Assembly (NCBI GenBank): GCA_012515725.1
Contig: JAAYXU010000134.1
Coordinates: 1 to 5,340, forward strand
DNA from: Clostridiales bacterium
GTDB taxonomy: Bacteria > Bacillota > Clostridia > Christensenellales > UMGS416
Direction of reading: 5' to 3'
Length of the DNA: 5,340 nt
The notes under the pieces were generated by a model. That model had not been told where the DNA came from, did not search any database, and saw nothing but the letters and a program-made list of their open reading frames with translations. Made by a program: the position numbers and the translations under genes. Below are positions 4,903-5,340 of this stretch, one piece after another (the stretch's first letter is position 1; every line of letters starts with the position of its first letter).

Positions 4903-5340
4903 ATGCTCTACTGGCTTGCGCATGAAGTATTCCTCCGACTGCGCGAGCCGTGTCCTCGAGACGTGCCGCGGCATTTTCCATAGCGTCCCTGAGCGTTCCG
5001 GGCCCCGGGGCGATGCTCATGAGAGCGGCAAAACCGTGGTCGTACAGTGCTCCATAGCCCGGCCCCAGGCTTCCCGACAGGCATATTACCGGAATTCCCG
5101 CCGCCGCGGCGCGGCGGGCTACCCCCAGCGGAACCTTACCAAAGAGCGTCTGGCCGTCGGTGCGTCCTTCCCCGGTGATGATCCAGTCGGCTCCCTCGAC
5201 GCGCCTGTCGAAGCCCACGGTTTCCAGCACGATCTCAATGCCCGGCTCCAGGCTGGCCCCGAGGAACGCCGCAAGCCCCGCGCCCAGCCCTCCTGCCGCA
5301 CCGCCTCCCGGCAGCGCCAGCACGTCGGCACCCAAAGCGC
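4901..5340 (-). CDS. glycerate kinase, GarK/GlxK family (C-terminal part, cut by window edge)
   Basis: Glycerate kinases phosphorylate D-glycerate with ATP to a phosphoglycerate that enters lower glycolysis. About 145 C-terminal residues are visible of a family length near 370-380; the frame is still open at 5340, so the start lies outside the window. Diagnostic stretches are the Gly/Ala-rich loop LPGGGAAGGLGAGL (about 5272-5314), the signature ITGEGRTDGQTLFGK with its downstream PLGVARRA (about 5110-5179), and the strand PVICLSGSLG. The C-terminus with SIAPGPGTLRDAMENAA is also as expected. An in-frame TTG at 5335 is an internal leucine, not a start, because the conserved sequence runs through it. 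It is the upstream gene of a coupled pair with the oxidoreductase. Whether the product is 2- or 3-phosphoglycerate is not shown; members of this family characterised in enteric bacteria make 2-phosphoglycerate. Confidence 0.92.
   Translation of the reverse strand, partial: ALGADVLALPGGGAAGGLGAGLAAFLGASLEPGIEIVLETVGFDRRVEGADWIITGEGRTDGQTLFGKVPLGVARRAAAAGIPVICLSGSLGPGYGALYDHGFAALMSIAPGPGTLRDAMENAAARLEDTARAVGGILHAQASRA

Noticed and set aside
1..5340. Search for mobile elements, CRISPR, tRNA/rRNA, toxin-antitoxin or phage features
   Set aside because: No transposase, terminal repeats, spaced repeats, RNA genes or paired small genes of such kinds could be seen; the genes are conserved housekeeping and carbohydrate functions plus one small orphan.

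Overview
The window looks like ordinary chromosome from a moderately GC-rich, Gram-positive-type bacterium, most likely a clostridial Bacillota. The reasons are strong AAGGAGG-type ribosome binding sites, sigma-A-like promoters with 17-bp spacers, compact intrinsic terminators, and the gene content: a GH4 glycosidase, a Gfo/Idh/MocA dehydrogenase, a GarK/GlxK-type glycerate kinase and a small Cys/Gly-rich two-segment hydrophobic protein. This placement is inference; there is no rRNA or other marker gene to fix it.

Layout. On the plus strand the window opens with a promoter and murI (glutamate racemase, 130-966), followed by a second promoter with a palindrome over its -10 box and an Mrp/Nbp35-type P-loop ATPase (1101-1916). 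Two intrinsic terminators, one on each side of the convergence point (1952-1983 and 2022-2048), separate this half from the minus-strand half. There, a GH4 alpha-galactosidase/alpha-glucosidase gene (3395 to 2061) has its own terminator. Divergent from it, on the plus strand, is a small unrecognised gene (3480-3725) for an 81-residue protein with two W/I/L-rich hydrophobic segments and CxC/CxxC motifs. A long hairpin with a T-run (3793-3837) then lies between this small gene and a minus-strand pair: the end of a glycerate kinase gene (5340 to 4901, cut by the window edge) and a Gfo/Idh/MocA oxidoreductase (4888 to 3845). The ribosome binding site of the oxidoreductase overlaps the kinase stop codon.

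How the genes work together. murI supplies D-glutamate for peptidoglycan. The Mrp-type ATPase is an Fe-S cluster carrier or assembly factor on its own transcript. The minus-strand genes are carbohydrate functions: GH4 cleaves alpha-glycosides by an NAD-dependent redox mechanism, the Gfo/Idh/MocA enzyme probably oxidises a sugar, polyol or sugar derivative, and glycerate kinase would feed glycerate into lower glycolysis. Only the kinase and oxidoreductase are clearly co-transcribed; a shared pathway with GH4 is possible but not shown.

I found no mobile element, CRISPR array, tRNA, rRNA or recognisable novel multi-gene system. The item most worth a second look is the small gene at 3480-3725: each of its two hydrophobic segments is built from a 12-bp tandem duplication.
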